In this document: one piece after another, positions 52,309 through 60,874 of the stretch
Layout: every line of letters begins with the position of its first letter
How positions within the stretch are numbered: the stretch's first letter is position 1
Source: Austwickia sp.
Lineage (GTDB): Bacteria > Actinomycetota > Actinomycetes > Actinomycetales > Dermatophilaceae
Direction: 5' to 3'
DNA length: 64,000 nucleotides
Assembly: GCA_016711265.1 (NCBI GenBank)
Contig: JADJTI010000006.1
Span: 744,001-808,000, forward strand
Notes under the pieces: model-generated
Told to the model about the DNA's origin: nothing
The model's database searches: none
Seen by the model: only the letters and a program-made list of their open reading frames with translations
Translations under genes and position numbers: made by a program

Positions 52309-53415
52309 TCAGGCGATCCGCACACCCTTGGGGAGCCGGCCGATCGGCGTGCGGACCCGGCGAATGGCCACTGCGGTGGCACCCGTCCCGGCCAGCGCCA
52401 ACGCGACCAAACCGTAGGGCCAGACGGGCGCGGCCGACTCCTGCCCGGGGCTGGGGTCCCGGTTGGGGTCGCTGTAGCACTCGTCGATCCGTTCCGGCGG
52501 ACCGGCCCGGAAGCCGCGGACGGCGTCGCTGATCCCGCCGAGCGGTTCGAAGGCCTGCCGGCTGGCCGAACGACCCGGCGCGGCGTCGGCGACCACGACG
52601 AACGGGTTGATCGCCAGCAGCCCCCAGATCCGATCGGTGCGGACCTCGGTGCGGGTCGCCGTGACCCACACACACTGCTGCCCCGAGTCGCCGGGGGCGT
52701 ACCCCTGCATCACCCGAACCTGCCGCTGCACCTGCTGCTCCATCAGCGGGGACAGCACGGCCACGAACACCAGCGAGCCTGCCGTCAGGAAGCCCACCGT
52801 CAAGTACGTCAGCACCGCGGAGGTCACCGGTCGGGCGGTCAGGGTCGAGAACATCAGGCCGAAAGCGCACACCGCGGCCAGCACGATGGCCAAGCAGAGC
52901 ACCGCCATCAGCAGGGTGCCGATGTCGATCCCGCCGACAGCTACCGAGAACACCAAGAGCGGCAGGCCGATGACCAGGAACACCCCGGCCACGGCCCAGG
53001 AGGCAAGCAGCTTGCCGAGGATGATCTCCTGGGCCGAGAGCAGCGTGGTCTGCAGGGTGGCCAGGACGCCGTGCTCACGGTCGCCGTTGACCGAGGACGA
53101 GGTCAGCGAGGGCACCACCATCAGGCTCAAGCCGAGCACGAAGAACACGGTGACGCTGTAGAGCACCACCGACCGGGTCCCCATCCCGGCGGGCGTGCGG
53201 CCCCCGTCCGGTTCGGTCATCCCTGCGCTGGCCAGCCAGGACAGCAGCGCCACGCCGTAAATGACCACTGCCCAACCGGACAGGACGACGATCCAGCGGG
53301 AGGTGCGGATCCGCTGCCGCAGCTCGAGCCCGGCGACCGTGCGTACTCCCTCCCAGGTCAGCTGGGGGTCGGACACATGGGTCGGTGCCGTTGTCGAGGT
53401 CGTCGTGGGGGTCAT
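52309..53415 (-). CDS. ABC-2 type transporter permease
   Basis: 368 residues, six helices with a large external loop between TM5 and TM6. VVPSLTSSSVNGDREHGVLA and LQTTLLSAQEIILGKLLASW are typical of ABC2-type permeases (with the catalytically irrelevant but conserved Glu-rich helix). The start overlaps the ATPase stop by 4 nt. The substrate is unknown. This two-gene exporter lies convergent to the recR unit. Confidence 0.85.
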   Translation of the reverse strand: MTPTTTSTTAPTHVSDPQLTWEGVRTVAGLELRQRIRTSRWIVVLSGWAVVIYGVALLSWLASAGMTEPDGGRTPAGMGTRSVVLYSVTVFFVLGLSLMVVPSLTSSSVNGDREHGVLATLQTTLLSAQEIILGKLLASWAVAGVFLVIGLPLLVFSVAVGGIDIGTLLMAVLCLAIVLAAVCAFGLMFSTLTARPVTSAVLTYLTVGFLTAGSLVFVAVLSPLMEQQVQRQVRVMQGYAPGDSGQQCVWVTATRTEVRTDRIWGLLAINPFVVVADAAPGRSASRQAFEPLGGISDAVRGFRAGPPERIDECYSDPNRDPSPGQESAAPVWPYGLVALALAGTGATAVAIRRVRTPIGRLPKGVRIA

Positions 53416-54407
53416 CGGCGCTCCTGGGTCGCGGCGAGGTACGCCGCCTCGAGCCGGCCCTGCCCGGGGGTGAACCCGAACACCGGCACTGCGTCACGGA
53501 CCAGCGCGTCCAGCAGGTTGGCGGCGCTCAACTCGTCGGCCAGCTGCACCTCGACGGCTCCCCGGGTGGACCACTGACCTTCCGGGCCGGGTACCACGGT
53601 GTACTCCAGGTCGCGCCGGTGCAGCGCCTGCCGCAGGGCGTCGGCGTCCAGGCTGGTGATCCGCCACCACTGGGCCTGGGTCCCGCGGGTGCGCAGGTCT
53701 TCGGTGGCGACCGTCTTGCCGCCGGCCACCACCACCGCCCGGTCGCTCATCTCCTCCAGCTCGGTCAGGATGTGGCTGGAGACCAGGACGGTCGTGCCTT
53801 GGGTCGCCAGCGCCCGCAGGACATCGCGCAGTTCGATGCGGCTGCGTGGGTCCAAACCGGAGGCCGGTTCGTCGAGCAGCAGCACGCTGGGGGAGTGGAT
53901 CAGCGCACGAGCCATGCCGAGCCGCTGCTTCTGACCTCGCGACAACACCCGGGCGGGACGGTCGGCCAGATCGTCCAGGTGCAGGGTGCGCGTCAGTTCG
54001 TCGACGAGGCCCGGTCTGCTCGCGGCCGGGAGCCGGTACGCCGCGGCGATGGTCAGCAGGACCTCCCGCACCGTCAGCGCGTCCCAGGTGCCGAAGCCGT
54101 CGGGCATCCAGCCCATGATGCGGCGTACGTCGCGTGGCCGGCTCACGGGGTCGAGCCCACCGACGCGCAGCTGCCCGGCGTCCGGGGTGAGTAACGTGGC
54201 GAGCATCAGCAGGAGCGTGGTCTTGCCGGAGCCGTTCGGCCCGACCAACGCGGTCACCTCGCCCGGCCTGGCGACCAGATCCAGGCCGTCGACGGCGCGC
54301 AGGGCGCCGAAACTGCGCGTCGCGCCCCGGACCTCGATCCCCCAGGGACCGCCGTCGGTGCCTGCGGTCCCGTCCCCCGGTGGCCCTGTCGGCAGTGCCA
54401 GGCTCAT
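53412..54407 (-). CDS. ABC transporter ATPase
   Basis: 331 residues from ATG 54407 (preceded by GGGGGG); the longer frame to 54512 has no ribosome site. Walker A GPNGSGKTT, Q-loop MGWMPDGFGTWDAL, signature LSRGQKQRLGMARAL (SRGQ variant), Walker B VLLLDEPASGLDPRSR, switch His in SSHILTELEEMSDRA. Forms the exporter with the permease at 52309. Substrate unknown. Confidence 0.9.
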   Translation of the reverse strand: MSLALPTGPPGDGTAGTDGGPWGIEVRGATRSFGALRAVDGLDLVARPGEVTALVGPNGSGKTTLLLMLATLLTPDAGQLRVGGLDPVSRPRDVRRIMGWMPDGFGTWDALTVREVLLTIAAAYRLPAASRPGLVDELTRTLHLDDLADRPARVLSRGQKQRLGMARALIHSPSVLLLDEPASGLDPRSRIELRDVLRALATQGTTVLVSSHILTELEEMSDRAVVVAGGKTVATEDLRTRGTQAQWWRITSLDADALRQALHRRDLEYTVVPGPEGQWSTRGAVEVQLADELSAANLLDALVRDAVPVFGFTPGQGRLEAAYLAATQERR

Positions 54408-54669
54408 CCGTGCCCCCCTTCGCCCCGAGCCCGCTGGGCCCGGGCCTGCGGGCCACGCCTGCCGGGCCCGTGCGTTCAGTATCACCCAACCAGTCCGGGA
54501 AGGGCCGCCCATCGGCCCGGCCGGCCTGAACCAGAATGAGTCTCGCGTTCCGAGCGGAACTGAGCCGGGGCGCTCGCCCGGCTAGACTGTGCTGCGTTTT
54601 GGGGTCTGCGCTGTGCCGGTACGCAGCGGCCGATCGTCCGGTCCAGCACCTTCCAGCACGGAGACAGAT

Positions 54670-55941
54670 GTGAGCCTGGTTGTCCAGAAGTACGGCGGGT
54701 CTTCGGTCGCTGACGCCGAGAGCGTCAAGCGCGTCGCGCGGCGGATCGTCGACACCAAGCGGGCCGGCAATGATGTCGTGGTGGTCGTGTCGGCGATGGG
54801 CGACACCACCGATGAGTTGATCGAGCTCGCCGCCCAGGTGACGCCGCTACCGCCGGCGCGCGAGCTGGACATGCTGCTGACCGCGGGCGAGCGGATCTCG
54901 ATGGCGCTGGTGGCCATGGCCATCGAGACGCTCGGGCACACCGCGCAGTCCTTCACCGGTTCCCAGGCCGGGGTGATCACCGACGAGGCCCACGGCAGAG
55001 CCCGGATCATCGACGTCACCCCGGGGCGGATCAGCGGGGCGCTGGCACAGGGGCATATTGCGATCGTCGCGGGGTTCCAGGGGGTCAGCCAGACGACGAA
55101 GAACATCACTACCCTCGGTCGCGGAGGATCGGATACCACGGCGGTCGCCCTGGCTGCGGCTCTCCAGGCCGACGTCTGCGAGATCTACACCGATGTGGAC
55201 GGCGTGTTCACGGCGGACCCCCGCATCGTTCCCTCGGCACGTCAGATCAGGCTCCTGTCCACCGAGGAGACCCTGGAGATGGCCGCCAACGGCGCCAAGA
55301 TCCTGCACCTGCGGTGTGTGGAGTACGCCCGCAGGTTCCAGATCCCGATTCACGTGCGTTCCTCGTTCTCCCCTAGAGAGGGCACGCTGATCACCGACCG
55401 AACAGCCGAAGGAGAAGCCGTGGAGGCACCCATCATCTCTGGGGTGGCGCATGACCGCAGCGAAGCGAAGGTGACCGTCGTCGGCGTACCGGACAAGCCG
55501 GGAATGGCCGCGCAGATCTTCGCTACGGTCGCAGCGGCCGAGGCGAACATCGACATGATCGTGCAGAACGTCTCGACCGCCTCGACCGGGCGGACCGACA
55601 TCTCGTTCACGCTGCCCAAGGCCGACGGACAGCGGGTCGTGCAGGCCCTGGACAAGGTGCGCGAGTCGATCGGCTTCGAGACCCTGCGCTTCGACGACTC
55701 GATCGGCAAGCTGTCCCTGGTCGGGGCGGGGATGCGGTCGAACCCGGGCGTTTCGGCGACCTTCTTCAGGGCGTTGTCGGACGCCGGGGTTAACGTCGAG
55801 ATGATCTCCACGAGCGAGATCCGGATCTCGGTCGTGACGAGATCGGAACAACTGGACAATGCGGTCCGCGCGGTGCACACCGCGTTCGGGCTGGACTCAG
55901 CCGAAGGTGAGGCCGTGGTGTACGGCGGGACAGGACGATGA
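54670..55941 (+). CDS. lysC: Aspartokinase (alpha subunit; internal beta start)
   Basis: 423 residues. Kinase domain KYGGSSVADAESVKRVA, GRGGSDTTAVALAAAL and DVCEIYTDVDGVFTADPRIV, then two ACT domains that bind lysine/threonine (VTVVGVPDKPGMAAQIFATV, LVGAGMRSNPGVSATFF). It phosphorylates aspartate, the first step to lysine, methionine, threonine and diaminopimelate. GTG 54670 follows GGAG. A TAGACT box at 54583-54588 gives a ~75-nt leader. It overlaps asd by 4 nt. Confidence 0.96.
   Translation: MSLVVQKYGGSSVADAESVKRVARRIVDTKRAGNDVVVVVSAMGDTTDELIELAAQVTPLPPARELDMLLTAGERISMALVAMAIETLGHTAQSFTGSQAGVITDEAHGRARIIDVTPGRISGALAQGHIAIVAGFQGVSQTTKNITTLGRGGSDTTAVALAAALQADVCEIYTDVDGVFTADPRIVPSARQIRLLSTEETLEMAANGAKILHLRCVEYARRFQIPIHVRSSFSPREGTLITDRTAEGEAVEAPIISGVAHDRSEAKVTVVGVPDKPGMAAQIFATVAAAEANIDMIVQNVSTASTGRTDISFTLPKADGQRVVQALDKVRESIGFETLRFDDSIGKLSLVGAGMRSNPGVSATFFRALSDAGVNVEMISTSEIRISVVTRSEQLDNAVRAVHTAFGLDSAEGEAVVYGGTGR
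55420..55941 (+). CDS. lysC: Aspartokinase beta subunit (internal in-frame start)
   Basis: GAAGGAG AAGCC then GTG at 55420 is an ideal ribosome site inside lysC. It begins a 173-residue product that consists of the two ACT domains (MEAPIISGVAHDRSEAKVTV with V read as Met). An alpha2-beta2 aspartokinase with this same internal start is established in Corynebacterium and some other actinobacteria; here it is inferred from the site. Confidence 0.65.
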   Translation: MEAPIISGVAHDRSEAKVTVVGVPDKPGMAAQIFATVAAAEANIDMIVQNVSTASTGRTDISFTLPKADGQRVVQALDKVRESIGFETLRFDDSIGKLSLVGAGMRSNPGVSATFFRALSDAGVNVEMISTSEIRISVVTRSEQLDNAVRAVHTAFGLDSAEGEAVVYGGTGR

Positions 55942-57020
55942 GCATGAACGAACAGGGCAAGCCGACACTGGCTGTCGTGGGTGCGACCGGCGCCGTCGGT
56001 TCGGTGATGCTGGGCATCCTGTCGACCCGCGAGGACGTCTGGGGCCGGATCAAGTTGGTCGCCTCGGCCCGCTCGGCGGGCACGGTGCTGCAGGTGCGTG
56101 GCGAGGACGTCACCGTCGAGGAGCTGACCCCCGAGGTCTTCGACGGCGTCGACGTGGCGATGTTCGATGTGCCGGATGAGATCAGCAAGGAGTGGGCGCC
56201 GGTCGCCGCTGCTCACGGCGCGGTCGTGGTCGACAACTCCGGCGCCTTCCGGATGGATCCCGAGGTGCCGCTGGTGGTGCCGGAGGTGAACCCGGCCCAG
56301 GTGGCCAACCGACCCAAGGGCATTATCAGCAACCCGAACTGCACCACGCTGACGATGATGGACGCCCTCGGCGCCCTGCATGCCGGCTGGGAGCTCACCG
56401 AGCTCGTGGTGTCTTCCTACCAGGCCGCTTCGGGCGCCGGCCAACCGGGTGTCGACCGGCTCCGCGCCGAGGTCAGCGCCGTGGCCGGGGAGGATGTGGG
56501 TTCCCGGGTGGGGGACGTGCGCCGGCTGATCCACGACAAGGTGGGGGACGACTCGCCGTTCCCCGCGCCGCTGGCGCTGAACGTCGTGCCGTGGGCGGGC
56601 TCCCTCAAGGACGACGGCTGGAGCAGCGAAGAGATCAAGGTCCGCGACGAGTCGCGCAAGATCCTGGGTATCCCGGATCTGAAGGTGTCGGCGACCTGTG
56701 TCCGAGTCCCCGTGGTGACGACGCACTCGCTGGTGGTGCACGCGACCTTCCGCAAGGAGATCACCGTGGACGCCGCCCGTCAGGCGTTGATCGAGGCCCC
56801 CAGCGTGGTGGTTCTCGACGACCCCGCGAGCAGCGAATGGCCGACGCCGGCCGACGTGGTGGGCCTGGACCCGACGTTCGTGGGCCGGATGCGCCAGGCG
56901 CTGGATTTCCCGAACACGATCGAGCTGTTCGTCTGCGGCGACAACCTGCGTAAGGGCGCCGCGTTGAACACCGCCCAGATCGCTGAGCTGGTCTGCGCCG
57001 AGCTCATGTCCAAGGCCTGA
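55938..57020 (+). CDS. asd: Aspartate-semialdehyde dehydrogenase
   Basis: 360 residues. NADP loop VVGATGAVGSVMLGIL, active-site Cys in SNPNCTTLTMMDAL, and SYQAASGAGQPGVDRL. It reduces aspartyl phosphate to the semialdehyde. Translation is coupled to lysC through an ATGA overlap. An acidic-rich stretch of about residues 175-200 is a common insertion in actinobacterial Asd. Confidence 0.96.
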   Translation: MSMNEQGKPTLAVVGATGAVGSVMLGILSTREDVWGRIKLVASARSAGTVLQVRGEDVTVEELTPEVFDGVDVAMFDVPDEISKEWAPVAAAHGAVVVDNSGAFRMDPEVPLVVPEVNPAQVANRPKGIISNPNCTTLTMMDALGALHAGWELTELVVSSYQAASGAGQPGVDRLRAEVSAVAGEDVGSRVGDVRRLIHDKVGDDSPFPAPLALNVVPWAGSLKDDGWSSEEIKVRDESRKILGIPDLKVSATCVRVPVVTTHSLVVHATFRKEITVDAARQALIEAPSVVVLDDPASSEWPTPADVVGLDPTFVGRMRQALDFPNTIELFVCGDNLRKGAALNTAQIAELVCAELMSKA

Positions 57021-57037
57021 CGCCGGGCGTCGGCGCG

Positions 57038-58297
57038 ATGGCCGACCCACACCGTCCGCACGGGCGGCGATCCGCCGCGGCGGCCGATTTCGCGGTCGTC
57101 GGCGGCGGGATCGTCGGGCTGGCCACCGCGCTGACCCTCACCCGCCGACGCCCGGGCGCCGACGTGGTCGTGTTCGAGAAGGAACCCGAGGTCGGGCAAC
57201 ACCAGAGCGGACACAACAGCGGGGTCATCCACGCCGGCATCTACTACGAGCCCGGCAGCCTCAAGGCGCGGCTGTGCCGAGCCGGGGCGTCGTGGACCCG
57301 AGAGTTCTGCGACGAGCACGGCATCGCCCATCGGACCACGGGCAAGCTCATCGTGGCCACCGATCCTGGGCAGCGCGCTCGCCTCGACGCCCTGTACGAG
57401 CGCGGGCTCGCGGGCGGCCTGGACGTCGAGCTGATCGACGGTGCGGAACTGCGACGCCGCGAGCCCGCCGTGACCGGGATCGGCGCGGTGTACCTGCGCA
57501 GCACCGGGATCGTCGACTACCGCCAGGTGTGCCGTGTGCTGGCCGAGCAGTTCGAACGGGCGGGCGGGCGGATCCACCGCGGTGCCGCCGTGGTGGGCAT
57601 CCACGAGTCCCTGTCGGAGGTCGGGCTCGATGTCGCCACGGCCGCGGAACCCGGCCACCGCGAGCGCCGCTACGCACGGCAGCTCGTGGTGTGCGGCGGC
57701 CTGCAGGCGGACCGGCTGGCCGCGATGGCGGGGATGCGCCCGGACTTCGCGATCGTGCCTTTCCGTGGCGAGTACTACCGGCTGCAGGCCCACCGCAGCG
57801 GCCTGGTCAGCACCCTGATCTACCCGGTGCCGGACCCCGCGCTGCCGTTCCTGGGGGTGCACCTGACGCTGACGATGGACGGCGGATTGACGGTAGGCCC
57901 CAACGCGGTCCTCGCTCTGGCGCGCGAGGGCTACCCGAAGGGTTCCGTGGACGTCCGGGACCTGGCCGACACCCTGCGCTTCCCGGGGTTCTGGCCGCTG
58001 GCTCGGCGGCACCTGCGTACCGGCGCCGCCGAGGCGTGGAACTCGCTGTCCCGCCGCGGATACCTGCAGCTGGTACGCCGGTACAGCCCCGATCTGGGGA
58101 TGGCCGACCTCCTGCCGGAACCGGCGGGCATCCGCGCTCAGGCGGTGCAGCGGGACGGGACCTTGGTGCACGACTTTCTGCTCCGGCGTACCGCCCGGAT
58201 GCTGCATGTCTGCAACGCCCCGTCACCGGCGGCCACCTCGGCGATGCCGATTGCGGACTTGGTGGTGCGCACCGTGTTGGAGGACGGACCGCGCTGA
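57038..58297 (+). CDS. lhgO: L-2-hydroxyglutarate oxidase/dehydrogenase
   Basis: 419-residue FAD oxidoreductase of the DAO fold. FAD loop AVVGGGIVGLATALTLTRRR, GQHQSGHNSGVIHAGIYYEP (the QxSxHNSGVIHAGIYY motif is diagnostic of LhgO), PFRGEYYRL, and GVHLTLTMDGGLTVGPNAVL. It oxidises L-2-hydroxyglutarate to 2-oxoglutarate, passing electrons to quinone. It follows asd by 17 bp and may be on the same transcript. It is not linked to the glutaryl-CoA gene by position. Confidence 0.92.
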   Translation: MADPHRPHGRRSAAAADFAVVGGGIVGLATALTLTRRRPGADVVVFEKEPEVGQHQSGHNSGVIHAGIYYEPGSLKARLCRAGASWTREFCDEHGIAHRTTGKLIVATDPGQRARLDALYERGLAGGLDVELIDGAELRRREPAVTGIGAVYLRSTGIVDYRQVCRVLAEQFERAGGRIHRGAAVVGIHESLSEVGLDVATAAEPGHRERRYARQLVVCGGLQADRLAAMAGMRPDFAIVPFRGEYYRLQAHRSGLVSTLIYPVPDPALPFLGVHLTLTMDGGLTVGPNAVLALAREGYPKGSVDVRDLADTLRFPGFWPLARRHLRTGAAEAWNSLSRRGYLQLVRRYSPDLGMADLLPEPAGIRAQAVQRDGTLVHDFLLRRTARMLHVCNAPSPAATSAMPIADLVVRTVLEDGPR

Positions 58298-58337
58298 CGG
58301 CGCGGCATGTCCGATGATCGTCGTTGGCAACGCGTGA

Positions 58338-58391
58338 ACCCACGTCCCTCGTCGGAACCCACGAAGCTTCGTGGGTCCAGCGCAGGGACGT
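58338..58391. repeat. Modular 19-bp-periodic palindromic element, copy 3 (minimal)
   Basis: Left module ACCCACGTCCCTCGTCGGA (58338-58356), core ACCCACGAAGCTTCGTGGGT (58357-58376), one right module GGGTCCAGCGCAGGGACGT (58373-58391). Located between convergent lhgO and the chemotaxis receptor gene. It is the simplest copy of the family. Confidence 0.85.
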
Positions 58392-58463
58392 GGGTCCGGT
58401 GACGCAGTGGGGTCAGCCGAGGCAGATGGCTCCGGTCCTCGCCCGGGATTCGCCCAGGCCGGC

Positions 58464-60047
58464 TCAGAGCCGGAACCGGGCCACCGCAGCGGCCAGGTCC
58501 TGGCGGGTCCGGTCGAGCAACTCGGCGCTGGCGCGGGTCTCGTCGGCGATCGACTCGGTCTCGTGCGTCGCGTCGGCCACTTTGCTGATCGTCCGGCTGA
58601 TGTCGCCGGTGCTCGTCGCCGCCTGGCTGACGTTGACGGCCACCTCGGCCGTCGTACTGGACTGCTCGTCGACCGCGGAGGCGACGATCCCCTGGTAGTC
58701 GTTGATCCGGTGGATGACCTCGGAGACCTCGGCGATCGCGGCGGTCGCGGCCTGGGTGTCGGCCTGGATCGCCTCGATCTGGCGCCCGATCACCTCGGTC
58801 GCCTTCCCAGTCTCCTGCGCCAGGTCCTTGACCTCGCTGGCCACGACAGCGAACCCCTTGCCGGCCTCGCCGGCGCGGGCGGCTTCGATGGTCGCGTTCA
58901 GTGCCAGCAGGTTGGTCTGCTCGGCGATCGAGCTGATGACCTTGACGACCTCGCCGATCTCGCTGGAGGAGGCGCCGAGTCGGGCCACCGACGCGGTGGT
59001 GGATTCGGTGATGCGCATGGCCGTCTCGGCGACCCGGGAGGCCTCCTGGGCATTGTCGGCGATCTGACGGATCGAGGCGCTCATCTCCTCGGCGCCGGCC
59101 GAGACCGTCTCCACGTTGCCACGGACGACATCGGCGGCCCGGGCGACCCCGCCCGCTTCCTGGGATGCCGACGCGGCGCTGTCGTGGATGCGGCCGGAGA
59201 TGGCCAGCAGTTCGCTCGAACGCTCGCCGAGCTCCGCGGACGATCCGTGCAGCGAACTGACCGTCTCGCGCAGTGCTTGAACCACCTTGGCGGTACGTTC
59301 GGAGATCCTGCCGAGCTCGTCGCCACTGTTCAACGGCTCCACCGTGGCCAGGTTGCCGGCGATGACGTCGTCCAGGTCTGCCAGCACCCGCTGGGTGCTC
59401 TTGCGGATGCTGCGCGCCAGGGACAGCGCCAACAGGCCCGCGAGCAGGGCCGCGCCGATGCTGAAGATGAGCACGACCCGGCGGGCCGTGGCCGCGGTGT
59501 CGGCGAAGGTGGTGTCCGCGTTCTGCTCGGCGATCTTGTCCTTCAGGAGCGCATTCAGCGAGGTCTCGTAGGTCTTGCGCAGGTCCCGGTTGGCCGTCAG
59601 CGAGGTGTCGATGGCGCCCTTGGGGTCGGTGGCGAACTGGGCGAAGGCCGCGTCCAGCGCGGCGTTCCACCCGTTGATCTGAGTCGCCACCGCAGCGACG
59701 CGGGCCCGTTCGGCCTCGTCGTCGGCGAGCGCTTCGGCCTTCTGGAGTCCAGCAGAGACCGTGTCCCGGCGCTTGACCACCTCGTCGACGAACGACTTCT
59801 TGCCGGTGAGCAGGAATCCCCGCTCGTCATTGGCGATCGCCTTGGCCGCCACCGCACTGTTCTCCAGAGCGACCGTGAACTGCATGCTGCGGTTCTGATG
59901 GTCGCCGGCGGATTCGATGCGATTCAGGACGAGGACGGTCGATAGGCCGGCGATGAGGATCGCGATCACCAGCACGATCGACGGTGCGGCCATCCGGGCT
60001 GCCAGCGAGGTGGGGCGCACGAGGCGGGGGAGGGTGAGACGGGGCAT
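58464..60047 (-). CDS. Methyl-accepting chemotaxis protein
   Basis: 527 residues. TM1 at about 17-40 (MAAPSIVLVIAILIAGLSTV), a ~150-residue helical sensor (CHASE3/4HB-like, QFTVALENSAVAAKAIANDE), TM2 near 190-210, HAMP, then the coiled-coil signalling domain with hairpin tip ISSIAEQTNLLALNATIEAA, RAGEAGKGFAVVASEVKDLA. Methylation-type Gln/Glu pairs are spread along the helices. It signals through CheA/CheW, so the organism is probably motile; no che or fli gene is in the window. A palindrome at 60078-60091 lies 31 bp upstream. Confidence 0.95.
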   Translation of the reverse strand: MPRLTLPRLVRPTSLAARMAAPSIVLVIAILIAGLSTVLVLNRIESAGDHQNRSMQFTVALENSAVAAKAIANDERGFLLTGKKSFVDEVVKRRDTVSAGLQKAEALADDEAERARVAAVATQINGWNAALDAAFAQFATDPKGAIDTSLTANRDLRKTYETSLNALLKDKIAEQNADTTFADTAATARRVVLIFSIGAALLAGLLALSLARSIRKSTQRVLADLDDVIAGNLATVEPLNSGDELGRISERTAKVVQALRETVSSLHGSSAELGERSSELLAISGRIHDSAASASQEAGGVARAADVVRGNVETVSAGAEEMSASIRQIADNAQEASRVAETAMRITESTTASVARLGASSSEIGEVVKVISSIAEQTNLLALNATIEAARAGEAGKGFAVVASEVKDLAQETGKATEVIGRQIEAIQADTQAATAAIAEVSEVIHRINDYQGIVASAVDEQSSTTAEVAVNVSQAATSTGDISRTISKVADATHETESIADETRASAELLDRTRQDLAAAVARFRL

Positions 60048-60462
60048 ACGCGCTCCTGGGCTCGAAGTGCGCGATTACGCGAATATTCGCGAACGCGGGT
60101 CCACGCCCTATCGACGCGCGAGCGAAATGTCCCACTGTTTCGGTGTCATCAATGTGCGCGGGCTGGGTACTCGCTGAACGCCGTTGCGTTTCGGTGTCCC
60201 GGCGTGTGGCCCGCGCGGGCGCGGGTTCAGAGACCTCGGCGGTTCTGCGTCGGCGCGTACCACCAGACCCGGCCCACCGGCGTACTCATGACCTTACCCT
60301 TCCTGAATTCGCTTGACGTGCAGCTGATCTCGTCCATACCTGCACATTACCTTGAAGAGTTATGTCTGACAATTGTGGGGGGGCGGTCTGCGTCACACCC
60401 GGCGCGGCGCGGTGCGGTCTGGCCCGGTGCGGTCTGGTGCCGTGCGGTCTGGTGCGATCCGG
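60048..60462. other. Intergenic region upstream of the chemotaxis gene
   Basis: It contains the 14-bp perfect palindrome CGCGAATATTCGCG (60078-60091), CCCGCGC/GCGCGGG inverted sequences near 60211-60225, a 36-codon leaderless ORF with promoter (60227-60372), and three 15-bp units GTGCGGTCTGGTGCC-like (60412-60456). The stretch 60300-60375 is clearly lower in GC than its surroundings. Confidence 0.5.
60227..60337 (-). CDS. Putative leaderless small protein, 36 residues
   Basis: On the minus strand TTGTCA (60367-60372), 17 bp, TAATGT (60344-60349), then six bases and ATG at 60337. The frame begins MDEISCTSSEFRKGKV and ends TQNRRGL, 36 residues. A second in-frame ATG at 60289, behind GGAAGGGTAAGG, would give a 20-residue peptide MSTPVGRVWWYAPTQNRRGL. 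It is the strongest sigma-70-like promoter noticed here. The product could be a regulatory leader peptide for the gene downstream at 60047, or a small protein of its own. No family recognised. Confidence 0.45.
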   Translation of the reverse strand: MDEISCTSSEFRKGKVMSTPVGRVWWYAPTQNRRGL

Positions 60463-60702
60463 CTAGGCTCGCGCGCTCAGCAGGCCGGCGATCTCGGCAG
60501 GCTTGGCCACCTTGCCTGACAGGACCAGCTCCTCGTCGATGACCAGGCCGGGCGTCTTCAGCACGCCGTACCCGACGATCGTGGGGTAGTCGGTCACCTT
60601 CTCCACCTGCGCGTCCATGCCGAGCGAGGCCAACGCAGCACGGGTGTTCTTCTCCAGATTGACGCAGTTGGCGCAGCCGGGACCGAGAACCTTGATGATC
60701 AC
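60463..60702 (-). CDS. Thioredoxin-like small redox protein (TM0996/MTH895 family)
   Basis: 79 residues from GTG 60702, which AAGGAG precedes at 6 nt. Beta-alpha-beta core IKVLGPGCANCVNLEKNTRA with the redox Cys pair CANC, then KVTDYPTIVGYGVLKTPGLVID with the cis-Pro. The family often sits beside ArsP/YraQ-type permeases and ArsR regulators, as here, and may deliver reducing power for metalloid handling. It is the third gene of the arsR operon, separated from the permease by a hairpin at 60764-60801. Confidence 0.85.
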   Translation of the reverse strand: MIIKVLGPGCANCVNLEKNTRAALASLGMDAQVEKVTDYPTIVGYGVLKTPGLVIDEELVLSGKVAKPAEIAGLLSARA

Positions 60703-60763
60703 GATGACTCCTTGCGTGGTGTTGGTGGGCACGTGTTCTTGTGGGGCACTGGGTGCGGGTTCG

Positions 60764-60801
60764 CCCGACCGAGGGCGTGCTGCAACACGCCCCCGGTCGG
60801 G
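60764..60801 (-). terminator. Hairpin between permease and thioredoxin-like gene
   Basis: CCCGACCGAGGGCGTG (60764-60779) and CACGCCCCCGGTCGGG (60786-60801) form a 16-bp stem with one mismatch and a 6-nt loop. It may attenuate or terminate transcription between the permease and the downstream gene. Confidence 0.55.
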
Positions 60802-60874
60802 TCACCTCGCCCCCGGTCGGTGTGGGGCGAAAGCCCCATGGGTGGCCATGCCTGCGCGGCACCCGTGCGGCGCA

